From Desulfonatronaceae bacterium UBA663 (GTDB lineage Bacteria > Desulfobacterota > Desulfovibrionia > Desulfovibrionales > Desulfonatronaceae): a DNA stretch of 13,424 nucleotides. Below the pieces are notes generated by a model, which saw nothing but the letters and a program-made list of their open reading frames with translations, made no database searches and was not told where the DNA came from. The number at the start of each line of letters is the position of its first letter. Position 1 is the stretch's first letter. Shown one piece after another: positions 5,736 to 12,766 of the stretch. The translations under genes were made by a program, and so were the position numbers. Location of the stretch: the NCBI GenBank assembly GCA_002299865.1, contig DBNV01000046.1:1-13424 (forward strand), given 5' to 3'.

Positions 5736-7343
5736 ATGAAGATACATCTTAGTCTGCGTTTACGGGTCGCATTGGCTCTGGCGGGTCTTTTCCTGGGCTG
5801 CTTGTATGCCTTGCCGGCCTTGGTCAACCTGGAGAACACCTTTTTGGGAAGGATCCTCCCGCACAGCGAGATCCGCCTGGGCCTTGACCTCAGAGGGGGG
5901 ATGCACCTCATCCTCGGGGTGGACATCCCGAGGGGCTTGGCCAACACCTTGGTCCAGTCAGGCCAGGACCTGCGCTCCGAGGCCCAGGAAAAAGGCATTT
6001 TCGTGTTGCGGCCCAGTGTCAACGAAAAAAATCAACTGGAATTCATTCTGGCCCGCGGAGCACAGCAGGAAGACCTGGACGGCCTGCTCCGCTCCCGCTT
6101 TGAGTATCTTCAAGTCCTGGCCAAGGAGACTCGGGACGCTGGACAGATTCGCTACGTCCTTGGTTTGACGGCCCAGCATCAGGCCTATCTGGAAGACCTG
6201 ATCGTGGATCAGGCCGTAAAGACCCTTCGCAACCGAATCGACCAGTTCGGCGTGGCCGAACCGGATATCCGCAAGCAGGCCGACGGAAGAATCCAGGTGC
6301 AACTGCCCGGCCTTCAGGACCCGGAACGGGCCGTGGCCATCATCAGGCAAACTGCGCACCTGGAGTTCAAGCTGGTGGACGAAGAGGCCGACGTGGAGCG
6401 GGCCGTGCGCGGCATTCTGCCCTTGGATGCCGAGCTGGCCTTCATGCAGTTCCGTAATCCGGACGGGTCCGTATCCAGGACCCCCATCGTGATCAAACGC
6501 GACAGCGTCCTCACCGGGGAACATATCGCCGACGCCAGGGTCAGCTTTGATCAGTTCAACCAAGCTTACGTGGGATTGAACTTCAATGCCCGGGGCGCGC
6601 GTCTCTTCGAGCGGATCACCGAAGAAAACATCGGCCGCAGGCTGGCCATCATCCTGGACGGCAACGTCCATTCCGCCCCGGTCATCCGGGAAAAGATCAG
6701 CGGCGGCCGCGCCAGCATCACCGGGCGCTTCTCCACCGAGGAAGCCACGGACCTGTCCCTGGTCCTGCGCGCCGGCACCCTGCCCGCGCCCGTGCACATC
6801 ATGGAGGAACGCACCGTCGGCCCCTCCTTGGGCCAAGAATCCATCGAAAAGGGCTTGCAAGCGGCGCTCATCGGCGCAGCGCTAATCCTGGTGTCCATGG
6901 TGGTGTATTACAAACTGTCCGGCCTGGTGGCCAACACCGTGCTCTGCCTGAACATCCTGCTGGTCATGGCCGGCCTGGCCGCCTTCGGCGCCACCCTGAC
7001 CCTGCCGGGCATCGCCGGCATCATTTTGACCATCGGTATTGCCGTGGACGCCAACGTGCTCATCTTCGAACGCATCCGCGAGGAAATCCGTCGCGGCCTG
7101 ACGCCGGCCGCAGCCATTAACGAAGGATACAACCGCGCGCTGAAAACCATCCTGGACGCCAACATCACCACGATCATCGCGGCCGTGGTTCTTTATCAGT
7201 TTGGGACCGGCCCGATCCGCGGCTTCGCAATAACGTTGATCCTGGGCATCCTGGCCTCCATGTTCACTGCGGTATTCGTATCTAGGATATTTTTCGATTT
7301 CTGGCTCAAACGGCGCAAGCCGGGTACAGCCTTGAGCATCTAG
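5736..7343 (+). CDS. secD: Protein translocase subunit SecD
   Basis: Inner-membrane subunit of the SecDF motor that uses the proton gradient to pull translocating proteins into the periplasm. The 535 residues show a first membrane segment (about 8-30); LGLDLRGGMHLILGVD (48-63), a SecD hallmark; a large periplasmic region including the RNRIDQFGV and DGNVHSAPVI motifs; RTVGPSLGQ (359-367); and five C-terminal membrane segments from about 375. The proton-path aspartate is visible in GIAVDANVLIFERIREE (D438). The ATG at 5736 is preceded by AAGG (5722-5725), a modest ribosome site; a stronger GAGGAGG lies 24 bases upstream of the start. Downstream, secF begins 15 bases after the stop. Full length compared with Desulfovibrio relatives; E. 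coli SecD is somewhat longer. Confidence 0.97.
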   Translation: MKIHLSLRLRVALALAGLFLGCLYALPALVNLENTFLGRILPHSEIRLGLDLRGGMHLILGVDIPRGLANTLVQSGQDLRSEAQEKGIFVLRPSVNEKNQLEFILARGAQQEDLDGLLRSRFEYLQVLAKETRDAGQIRYVLGLTAQHQAYLEDLIVDQAVKTLRNRIDQFGVAEPDIRKQADGRIQVQLPGLQDPERAVAIIRQTAHLEFKLVDEEADVERAVRGILPLDAELAFMQFRNPDGSVSRTPIVIKRDSVLTGEHIADARVSFDQFNQAYVGLNFNARGARLFERITEENIGRRLAIILDGNVHSAPVIREKISGGRASITGRFSTEEATDLSLVLRAGTLPAPVHIMEERTVGPSLGQESIEKGLQAALIGAALILVSMVVYYKLSGLVANTVLCLNILLVMAGLAAFGATLTLPGIAGIILTIGIAVDANVLIFERIREEIRRGLTPAAAINEGYNRALKTILDANITTIIAAVVLYQFGTGPIRGFAITLILGILASMFTAVFVSRIFFDFWLKRRKPGTALSI

Positions 7344-7358
7344 AGGAGCAGAAAAAGC

Positions 7359-8447
7359 ATGGGCTTGCAAATCGTCCGTCCGGACACCCAGATCAACTTT
7401 CTGAAGCTGCGTTACGGGGCCTTTGTCTTTTCGGCCTTGTTGATCCTTGTCAGCATCGTGTCTCTGGTCTTCAAGGGCGGGCCACAATACGGCATCGACT
7501 TCTCCGGCGGCATGATCATCCAGATAAAGTTCGAGCAACAAACCGACTTGGTCCAGCTCAGGCAGTCCCTGGAGAAAACCGGCCTACCCGGCCTGGTGGT
7601 GCAACGCTTCGGCATGGAAGGGGACAACGAATACCTGATCCGCACCTCAGCCTTGGGCTTGACATCGGATGCCGTGCGCGGCGATGTCCAGTCCATCCTG
7701 GAGCAGGACTTCCCCGGACAGATGTTTGAAATCCTGCGGTTGGAGATGGTCGGCCCGCGGATCGGGGCGGAGCTGCGCAATCAGGCCATGGAGGCCCTTT
7801 TTTACGCCATTCTGTTGGTCGCCATCTATATTTCCGGCCGTTTTGAACAACGCTGGCTGCCCGCCGCGATCATGGCCGCCGGCTTGACCGGCGGCTTCAC
7901 CGTGCTCAAATGGCTGGGCCTGCCCATGGAACTCTTGCTGGTGGCGGCCCTGTTGATCACCATCGGCCTGTGCTGGAAGCTTAAGTTGATCTACGCCCTG
8001 GGTGCCGTGGTCGCCCTGGTGTTCGACGTATTCATCACCTTCGGCATTTTTTCGCTGCTGAACAAGGAAGTGGACCTGGCCATAGTGGCGGCGTTTTTGA
8101 TCATCATCGGCTACTCCCTCAACGATACGATCGTCATTTTCGACCGGATCCGCGAAAATATTCGCGCCAAGGCGGACATGAGCCTGCCCCAGGTTATCAA
8201 CTTAAGCATCAACCAGACCTTGAGCCGGACCATCCTCACCTCGGGCACCACCCTGATGGTCGTACTCAGTCTGGTGCTGCTAGGCGGCGGGGTGATCCAC
8301 AACTTCGCCCTGGCCCTGCTCATCGGCATCAGCATCGGCACTTACTCATCCATTTTCGTGGCCAGTCCGATCTTGCTGGGATTCGCCAAGATCACGGACG
8401 TGGATCTTGAAGCCGCCGCAGCGAAACACGAACCGGCATCGACTTAA
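7359..8447 (+). CDS. secF: Protein translocase subunit SecF
   Basis: Partner of SecD in the proton-driven Sec motor. The 362 residues contain membrane segment 1 (about 18-38), YGIDFSGGMIIQIKF (44-58, the SecF signature), a periplasmic domain, VGPRIGAELRNQA (131-143), and the C-terminal membrane bundle with FDVFITFGIFSLL (D223, at the position of the essential E. coli aspartate 213) and GYSLNDTIVIFDRIREN (251-267). Compared with E. coli SecF (323 residues) there are about 40 extra residues after YISGRFEQRW, forming two hydrophobic stretches (about 167-184 and 190-206). AGAGGAG (7342-7348) lies 10 bases before the ATG. It is the last gene of the operon, followed by a strong terminator. Confidence 0.96.
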   Translation: MGLQIVRPDTQINFLKLRYGAFVFSALLILVSIVSLVFKGGPQYGIDFSGGMIIQIKFEQQTDLVQLRQSLEKTGLPGLVVQRFGMEGDNEYLIRTSALGLTSDAVRGDVQSILEQDFPGQMFEILRLEMVGPRIGAELRNQAMEALFYAILLVAIYISGRFEQRWLPAAIMAAGLTGGFTVLKWLGLPMELLLVAALLITIGLCWKLKLIYALGAVVALVFDVFITFGIFSLLNKEVDLAIVAAFLIIIGYSLNDTIVIFDRIRENIRAKADMSLPQVINLSINQTLSRTILTSGTTLMVVLSLVLLGGGVIHNFALALLIGISIGTYSSIFVASPILLGFAKITDVDLEAAAAKHEPAST

Positions 8448-8470
8448 GTCCTCTTTTGCCTTTAAAAAAC

Positions 8471-8518
8471 AAAAACCTCCCACCGGAACCACTTCAGGCG
8501 CTCCGGTGGGAGGTTTTT
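8471..8518. terminator. Bidirectional intrinsic terminator
   Basis: A 17-bp perfect stem, 8471-8487 against 8502-8518, has core CCTCCCACCGGA and a 14-base loop. On the + strand TTTTTCT ends it, closing yajC-secD-secF. On the minus strand it is followed by TTTTTGTTTTTT, closing the lpd-maf operon. It lies exactly between the convergent units. Confidence 0.95.
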
Positions 8519-8551
8519 CTCGGGTCTGCACGATACTATCCCGGCCCAATA

Positions 8552-8584
8552 GCGCCAGGGGGCCGCCAGGCGGCCCCCTGGCGC
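8552..8584. repeat. Perfect 16-bp palindrome with one-base centre
   Basis: Positions 8552-8567 (GCGCCAGGGGGCCGCC) and 8569-8584 are exact reverse complements about a single A at 8568. All arm pairs but one are G-C. It ends 10 bases from the stop of the truncated maf. It could be a mobile palindromic unit or a second terminator stem, but no T-run adjoins it on either strand. Confidence 0.9.
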
Positions 8585-8594
8585 AACAGAAAGC

Positions 8595-8994
8595 TCACGG
8601 TTTCACGCAACCCCTGGTGCGCACGGCGAAACATTCTTCATGCCATGGGGCGATCAGGCAGCATCCTATAAGCACCTGATACTCCCTGCCCGCAAGCCGA
8701 GAAAGCATGGCCGGCACCTCGGCCCGGTCCCCCGGCTTGCCCAACACGTCACCGTCCACGATCACGATGGTGTTCGCCGCCAGGATAACCGCGCCGGAAT
8801 GGCTTTCAGCCACCTCCCGGGCCTTGGCCGTAGCCGTGTGCAAAGCATACGCCTCAGGGGAAAAACCGGAGGTGAACTCCGGCTCCGGCCGACGGGCCCG
8901 CCGAACCTCGAAGGTCAGGCCCAGACCGGCGCAACAGCTCGCTGCGCCGGAGCGAAGCCAAAGCCAGGATCAACGGTTTGAAATTTTTGAACAT
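8595..8994 (-). pseudogene. maf: Decayed Maf nucleotide pyrophosphatase
   Basis: Intact Maf proteins (about 195-205 residues) hydrolyse non-canonical or pyrimidine nucleoside triphosphates to monophosphate and pyrophosphate. Here the ATG at 8994 starts four bases after... the preceding lpd stop codon region, with AGGAG upstream, and reads LILALASLRRSELLRR, where the family has LILASASPRRxELL. One extra base in the run at 8918-8922 shifts the frame; in the next frame the family sequence resumes (LTFEVRR, PEPEFTSGFSPEAYAL) and continues as AREVAESHSGAVILAANTIV, then VDGDVLGKPGDRAEVPAMLS. The catalytic aspartate of AADTIV is asparagine, and TGV is IGC. It stops at 8595 after RTRGCVKP, losing roughly the last 75 residues. 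A frameshift, truncation and active-site change together make it very likely non-functional. Confidence 0.85.
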
Positions 8995-8997
8995 GGA

Positions 8998-10398
8998 TTA
9001 TCGTGGCTCCTGTGGGGCCAGCAGAGCCTGGCGCAAAGTTTCATCCAGGGTCGGATGCGCGAAGACCATGTCTTCGACCCGCTCGCGGGACCAACCCTGG
9101 TCCACCATGATCACGGCTGCAGAAACAAAGTGCAGCACCCCGTGGCCCACGGCGCTGACGCCGACGACCCGCTCCCCGCTCCAGACCACCTTGACCAGGC
9201 CATGCGGCGCGGCTGCGGCCTGGGCCACGGGATTGGCAGCCAACATGGCCCGGGATACGGAATGCTCGAGCCCCTGAGCGGCGGCCTTCCCGGCCGTAAG
9301 ACCGACACGCATCGCTTCCGGATCGCCGTAAATGCAAAACGGGATGCTTCCCGGCCGGTACGGCCCGGAAACAGCCCCCGCAGCGTGACGGGCCGCGAAC
9401 CGACCCTGATGCTCGGCGGCGTGGGCCAAAAGCACTTGGCCGTTGCAGTCGCCCACGGCGTAAATCCTATCCGTGAGACGCAAACTGGCATCAACGGTCA
9501 AGGCCCCCTTTTCCGAGAGGCTCGCCTCCGAGAGGCTTGCCCCGGCCAGGTCAAGCCCGGGCAAGGCGGCGTTGGGCCCGCGACCCACCGCCACCAGCAC
9601 CTTGCCCACGTTCAACGTTTGACCTTCGGCCAAGTGAACGATCACTTCCCCTTTGCTTTGCTGCAAACCGCTCACAGCCACGCCGGAGCGGACGTCTATG
9701 CCTTGGCGTTTGAGCATGGCGGCCAACTGCGAACTGATTTCCGGATCTTCCGTGGGCGCGATGCGTTCGGCCGCTTCCAGCAAAGTCACCTGCGCGCCCA
9801 CACGCTGAAAGAACTGGGCCATTTCCAGGCCGATGGCCCCGGCCCCGATCACGGCCAGGGAGGCCGGGACTTCATCTATTTCCAAGATCTGGTCCGACAG
9901 CAGGATATGTTCCCCGTCCGGCTCCAGGGCCTTGGGCCAGACAGGCCGGGAGCCCAGGGCCAGGATCAGACGATCAAAGATGAGGCGCGCTCCCTGGCCG
10001 GCCTGCCCATTGCCTCCACTTGCCCGCACCACGACCTGATCCGGACCGGCCAGTTCCCCCAAACCATGAATGAGGCGCACCCCTGCAGCTTCCAGCTTCT
10101 TGGCCATGGATTGCCGTGTTGCGCCCAACAGCGAAGCCTTGCGTTTTTGCAGCGCGGCCAGGTCCAGGACGAAACTTCCCTGACCCAGGCGCATCCGGGA
10201 CTGGGCCTTGATCTCGGAAACGGCCCGGCTGGCCCCGAGAAAAAGTTTCGTGGGGATGCACCCCCGATTCAAACAGGTGCCGCCCACAAGGTCTTTTTCC
10301 ACGAGAACCACGTCGCGACCCAGGACGGAGGCTTCCAGGGCCGCGGCATACCCGGCCGGTCCCGAGCCGATGATCAAGATGTCGCATGTTTTCGTCAT
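8998..10398 (-). CDS. lpdA: Dihydrolipoamide dehydrogenase-type flavoprotein
   Basis: FAD- and NAD-dependent disulfide oxidoreductase, most like the E3 subunit that reoxidises lipoyl groups of 2-oxoacid dehydrogenase or glycine cleavage complexes. Numbered from the chosen start, the 466 residues show the FAD fold IIGSGPAGYAAALEA (9-23), the redox-active disulfide GGTCLNRGCIPTK (C42, C47), the NAD fold VIGAGAIGLEMAQF, the second FAD motif YAVGDCNG, and the C-terminal catalytic pair in HPTLDE (H448, E453). I chose the ATG at 10398 since GGAG lies 5 bases upstream and it starts directly before the FAD fold; an ATG at 10440 would add 14 residues. No E1, E2 or lipoyl protein lies nearby, so the partner is unknown. 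The decayed maf follows immediately. An lpd relative with another substrate is possible. Confidence 0.9.
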   Translation of the reverse strand: MTKTCDILIIGSGPAGYAAALEASVLGRDVVLVEKDLVGGTCLNRGCIPTKLFLGASRAVSEIKAQSRMRLGQGSFVLDLAALQKRKASLLGATRQSMAKKLEAAGVRLIHGLGELAGPDQVVVRASGGNGQAGQGARLIFDRLILALGSRPVWPKALEPDGEHILLSDQILEIDEVPASLAVIGAGAIGLEMAQFFQRVGAQVTLLEAAERIAPTEDPEISSQLAAMLKRQGIDVRSGVAVSGLQQSKGEVIVHLAEGQTLNVGKVLVAVGRGPNAALPGLDLAGASLSEASLSEKGALTVDASLRLTDRIYAVGDCNGQVLLAHAAEHQGRFAARHAAGAVSGPYRPGSIPFCIYGDPEAMRVGLTAGKAAAQGLEHSVSRAMLAANPVAQAAAAPHGLVKVVWSGERVVGVSAVGHGVLHFVSAAVIMVDQGWSRERVEDMVFAHPTLDETLRQALLAPQEPR

Positions 10399-10450
10399 GA
10401 TTGCTCCGAACAGCAAGTGCGGGGAAAAATGATGCTCCACGGTTTCTTGA

Positions 10451-10759
10451 GAAGAAGGCCGGACTCCGGTAAGCTATTTCCTTTGCCCGCAAAACTTCGA
10501 GGAGCACTACCCGATCCCCTGTCGCATCTCAACCTGGACAGAACACCTGGGACAGATCCCTTGGAAAGAACGACGAGCACGCCATCTTCATCGCGGAGAA
10601 CACCTCCAATGTCCTGGGGTCCAGTTTCACGAAGCGCAAAATCTACTGATCGTGCGCCTTCTCGTCGGGCCGTCCTCAAATGCCGGGCAGCGGCTTGGCA
10701 ACAACGAAGACGTCCAGACGCAACTGGACGATGCATCTTGCTTGATGTATGGGGCTTAA
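10451..10759 (+). pseudogene. Possible gene remnant between lpd and hypA
   Basis: This 365 bp divergent spacer (10399-10763) has no ORF I recognise, but coding-like stretches occur in alternating frames. From 10493 one frame reads NFEEHYPIPCRISTWTEHLG with mostly G/C third positions; from 10563 another reads GKNDEHAIFIAENTSNVL and stops at 10647-10649; then the first frame again gives a 35-codon piece from a GTG at 10652 that stops at 10757-10759, four bases before hypA. A single frameshifted or decayed gene could explain this, as could chance in GC-rich DNA. No clear start or ribosome site is visible. An 11-base palindrome, CCGGACTCCGG, sits at 10459-10469. I saw no convincing hypA or lpd promoter. 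Confidence 0.2.
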
Positions 10760-10763
10760 TGCC

Positions 10764-11120
10764 ATGCATGAAATGTCCATCGCGGGAAGCCTGATCCGCA
10801 TTGTGGAGTCCGAGATGACCGCCCACGGTCTGCGTACGGTGCAGCGCGTCAAGATCAGGCACGGCGCCCTCTCCACCATGGTCCCGGAAGCCTTGGAGTT
10901 CGCTTTCGAGATCATGACCAAGGGTACGCTCCTGGAAGGGGCTGTCCTGGATTTTGAAAAGGTACCCTTGACCATGTCCTGTTCGGCCTGCAAAGCGACC
11001 TTTTCGCCGGAAGTACAAAACCTGCACTTCGCCCCATGTCCGACCTGCGGAGAGGAATTCGGTCACATGGTGCTCATGGGCAAGGAACTGCACATTGAAC
11101 ATATCGAAGGAGATACATAA
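10764..11120 (+). CDS. hypA: Hydrogenase nickel incorporation protein HypA
   Basis: Nickel metallochaperone that, with HypB, delivers Ni to the large subunit of [NiFe]-hydrogenase. The start at 10764 gives MHEMSIAGSL, which is required because the N-terminal Met-His (H2) binds nickel; an in-frame ATG at 10749 would bury it behind five residues. The structural zinc site is formed by CSAC (C73, C76) and CPTC (C92, C95). Length is 118 residues, normal for the family. GGGG at 10751-10754 is the only ribosome-like sequence. hypB follows 5 bases after the stop, so the two are surely one operon. No hydrogenase structural gene or other hyp gene is in the window. Confidence 0.96.
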   Translation: MHEMSIAGSLIRIVESEMTAHGLRTVQRVKIRHGALSTMVPEALEFAFEIMTKGTLLEGAVLDFEKVPLTMSCSACKATFSPEVQNLHFAPCPTCGEEFGHMVLMGKELHIEHIEGDT

Positions 11121-11125
11121 GGATC

Positions 11126-11791
11126 ATGTCCAAGACCATCCCCGTCATCCGCAACATTCTGGAAGCCAATGACCGCCTGGCCGAACAGCTGCGCAAAATC
11201 TACGCGGACAAACGTCTGCTGGCATTGAATCTGATGAGTTCTCCCGGTGCCGGCAAGACTTCGCTTCTGGAACGGACCCTGACGGATTTGCGCGAAGTGT
11301 TGCGCATGGCCGTGATCGAGGGCGACCTGCAGACCAACAACGATGCCATGCGCGTGGCCGCCACCGGAGCCCAGGTCGTGCAGATCAATACGGACGGCGG
11401 CTGCCACCTGAACAGCTCCATGATCCTGGAGGCCTTAAAACAGATGGACCTGACCGGACTGGACGTGCTGTTCATTGAAAACGTGGGAAATCTGGTCTGC
11501 CCGGCCGAGTTCGACCTGGGCGAGGCGGGCAAGATCGCCCTGCTCAGCGTCACCGAAGGCGACGACAAGCCCGAAAAATACCCGCTGCTGTTTGCCGAAT
11601 CCAAGGTCATGTTGCTAAACAAGATCGACCTGCTGCCCTATGTGGATTTCAGCCTGGAAAAAGCCGCCCGTTTCGCTAGGGCGCTCAACCCGGAGATCAT
11701 TGTCTTTCCCGTGTCCTGTCGCACGGGCGAGGGCTTGCAGCCTTGGTACGACTGGCTGTGCGCGGCGGTGCGCACGCAGCGTGGAGAGTGA
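11126..11791 (+). CDS. hypB: Hydrogenase nickel incorporation GTPase HypB
   Basis: GTPase that works with HypA in nickel insertion into hydrogenase. The 221 residues contain Walker A SSPGAGKT (38-45), EGDLQT (65-70), the G-domain metal site with C93 and H94 (GGCHLNS) and C125 (NLVCPAEFD), matching the E. coli residues C166, H167 and C198, and the guanine-specificity motif NKID (165-168). It lacks the N-terminal CxxCGC motif of E. coli and the His-rich nickel store of some relatives, so it is the short form. AAGGAT lies just before the ATG, overlapping the hypA stop. Its stop is only six bases from the stop of the convergent HAD gene, with no terminator between them. Confidence 0.97.
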   Translation: MSKTIPVIRNILEANDRLAEQLRKIYADKRLLALNLMSSPGAGKTSLLERTLTDLREVLRMAVIEGDLQTNNDAMRVAATGAQVVQINTDGGCHLNSSMILEALKQMDLTGLDVLFIENVGNLVCPAEFDLGEAGKIALLSVTEGDDKPEKYPLLFAESKVMLLNKIDLLPYVDFSLEKAARFARALNPEIIVFPVSCRTGEGLQPWYDWLCAAVRTQRGE

Positions 11792-11797
11792 AGGGGT

Positions 11798-12436
11798 TTA
11801 CTCGTCGACTGCCAGACGCCTTAGCGCCTCAGGCAAAAGAGCGACTTCCGGAATGCACTCGTCCACGTAAGGCTGCCCATTGGCCTGCCCCACCAGGACC
11901 GTGCCCATTCTCAACTCCTTGGCGGTCTTGAGATTCACGGCCATGTCCTCCACCATAACGCAACGCGATCCGCAAACCCCCAAAAGCCTCAACACCTCCT
12001 GGTAAGGCTCCGGATGGGGTTTAGGCCGGTAAGCGGCCACCCGCACATCAAATATTTTCGTGAACACGGAATCGATATCCAAGGCGCTTAAAACTCGACG
12101 GGCATGGCCCAGGGAGCCGTTGGTCAACACCACCTTGATCCCCGGCAAGGCCCGCAATGTCGCTGCCAAACCAGGATCCGGTCGCAAGACCCCTTCCACG
12201 TCCACGTCATGAACGTATTCCAGGAATTCCTCCGGATCCACGTCGTGGTGCCGCATCAGCCCGACCATGCTGATCCCGTATTCCTGCCAATACTTGCGGC
12301 GCAGGACATTCACGAGATGATCCGGAATGCCGACCCGATCCCGCATGAAACAATTGATGCGCTCGTGAATCAGGGGAAAAAGCGAATTCGATGCCGGATA
12401 CAGGGTGTTGTCCAGGTCGAAAATAATGACGTTCAT
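11798..12436 (-). CDS. HAD hydrolase, pyrimidine 5'-nucleotidase type
   Basis: Cytosolic phosphatase of the haloacid dehalogenase superfamily, subfamily IA, most like the pyrimidine 5'-nucleotidases (yeast Sdt1 group). Motif I is DLDNTLY (nucleophile D7, acid D9), motif II TNG (T105), motif III the lysine in RPKPHPEPY (K139), motif IV VEDMAVNLKTAKELRMG (E163, D164). The segment LFPLIHERINCFM after motif I is the helical cap typical of this group. At 212 residues it is full length. AGGAG lies about 12 bases before the ATG, a slightly long gap; a small upstream ORF ends over this start codon as ATGA and may couple translation. The physiological substrate cannot be read from the sequence. Confidence 0.88.
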   Translation of the reverse strand: MNVIIFDLDNTLYPASNSLFPLIHERINCFMRDRVGIPDHLVNVLRRKYWQEYGISMVGLMRHHDVDPEEFLEYVHDVDVEGVLRPDPGLAATLRALPGIKVVLTNGSLGHARRVLSALDIDSVFTKIFDVRVAAYRPKPHPEPYQEVLRLLGVCGSRCVMVEDMAVNLKTAKELRMGTVLVGQANGQPYVDECIPEVALLPEALRRLAVDE

Positions 12437-12558
12437 TTTGGGATGCTTGCTCCTGGCCCGCGACGGGACTTGTCATGGACGTGGCAACAACTGCATGCAT
12501 ACTCATGGTCCGGCGCGAACACAACCAGGGCCTTAAAGGCCGGGGCCTTAAAGACCAC
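12433..12558 (-). CDS. Possible small ORF with a CxxCH motif upstream of the HAD gene
   Basis: On the minus strand a GTG at 12558 opens a 41-residue frame, beginning VFKAPAFKALVVFAPDHEY after the start, followed by ACSCCHVHDKS and a short basic tail. Its TGA overlaps the HAD ATG (ATGA), which suggests coupling. The first half has mostly G/C third positions, including a five-codon repeat (FKAPA, FKAL). CSCCH fits the CxxCH haem-attachment pattern and could equally bind zinc; no signal peptide is visible in this form. The frame is open to about 12651 but without an obvious start. A neighbouring frame just upstream (GFRVALISEVFAPAHDIG) is also coding-like and resembles it, so one frameshifted gene is possible. 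I do not recognise it. Confidence 0.3.
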   Translation of the reverse strand: MVFKAPAFKALVVFAPDHEYACSCCHVHDKSRRGPGASIPK

Positions 12559-12593
12559 CCCCGCCTGCCGATGTCGTGCGCCGGTGCGAATAC
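12510..12593. repeat. Two kinds of direct repeats upstream of the HAD gene
   Basis: GGGCCTTAAAG occurs at 12528-12538 and 12543-12553, a 15-base period. CCGGCGCGAACAC (12510-12522) and CCGGTGCGAATAC (12581-12593) differ at two bases. Read on the minus strand both copies of the second repeat encode Val-Phe-Ala-Pro, with both differences at third codon positions. The surrounding spacer (12437-12766) contains no certain gene. Confidence 0.6.
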
Positions 12594-12707
12594 TTCGGAA
12601 ATAAGGGCGACGCGGAATCCGTCCGTCAACGCCTGCGAATCTGGGCTGAACTGCTTACGGAGGAGTAATGGAGGCGGCTGTGAGGGACTTGCCAGTTTCA
12701 CGAGGAA

Positions 12708-12740
12708 TTGACAGGATACATACCAGTTGACCCATCTAAA
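12708..12740 (+). promoter_or_regulatory. Weak promoter-like region before slt
   Basis: A perfect TTGACA (12708-12713) and a second TTGACC (12727-12732) precede slt. TCTAAA at 12735-12740 is the best -10-like hexamer, but the 21-base gap from the first box is too long, so this is a weak call. Confidence 0.2.
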
Positions 12741-12766
12741 AAACAACCAGCCAAGGAATGCTCGCC

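Noticed and set aside
5958..7541. Minus-strand frames of 300 and 219 codons opposite secD and secF
   Set aside because: Both are shadows of clearly functional Sec genes and contain only low-complexity Gly, Asp and Gln-rich sequence.
8707..10794. 695-codon open frame on the + strand
   Set aside because: It lies opposite the maf remnant and lpd, whose motifs are complete on the minus strand. The frame is open because G/C-rich third positions avoid stops; its protein is rich in His, Gly, Pro and Arg without any domain.
12668..12730. 20-codon ORF before slt after GGAGGAG
   Set aside because: The ribosome site is too close to the ATG, and the peptide has no notable feature.
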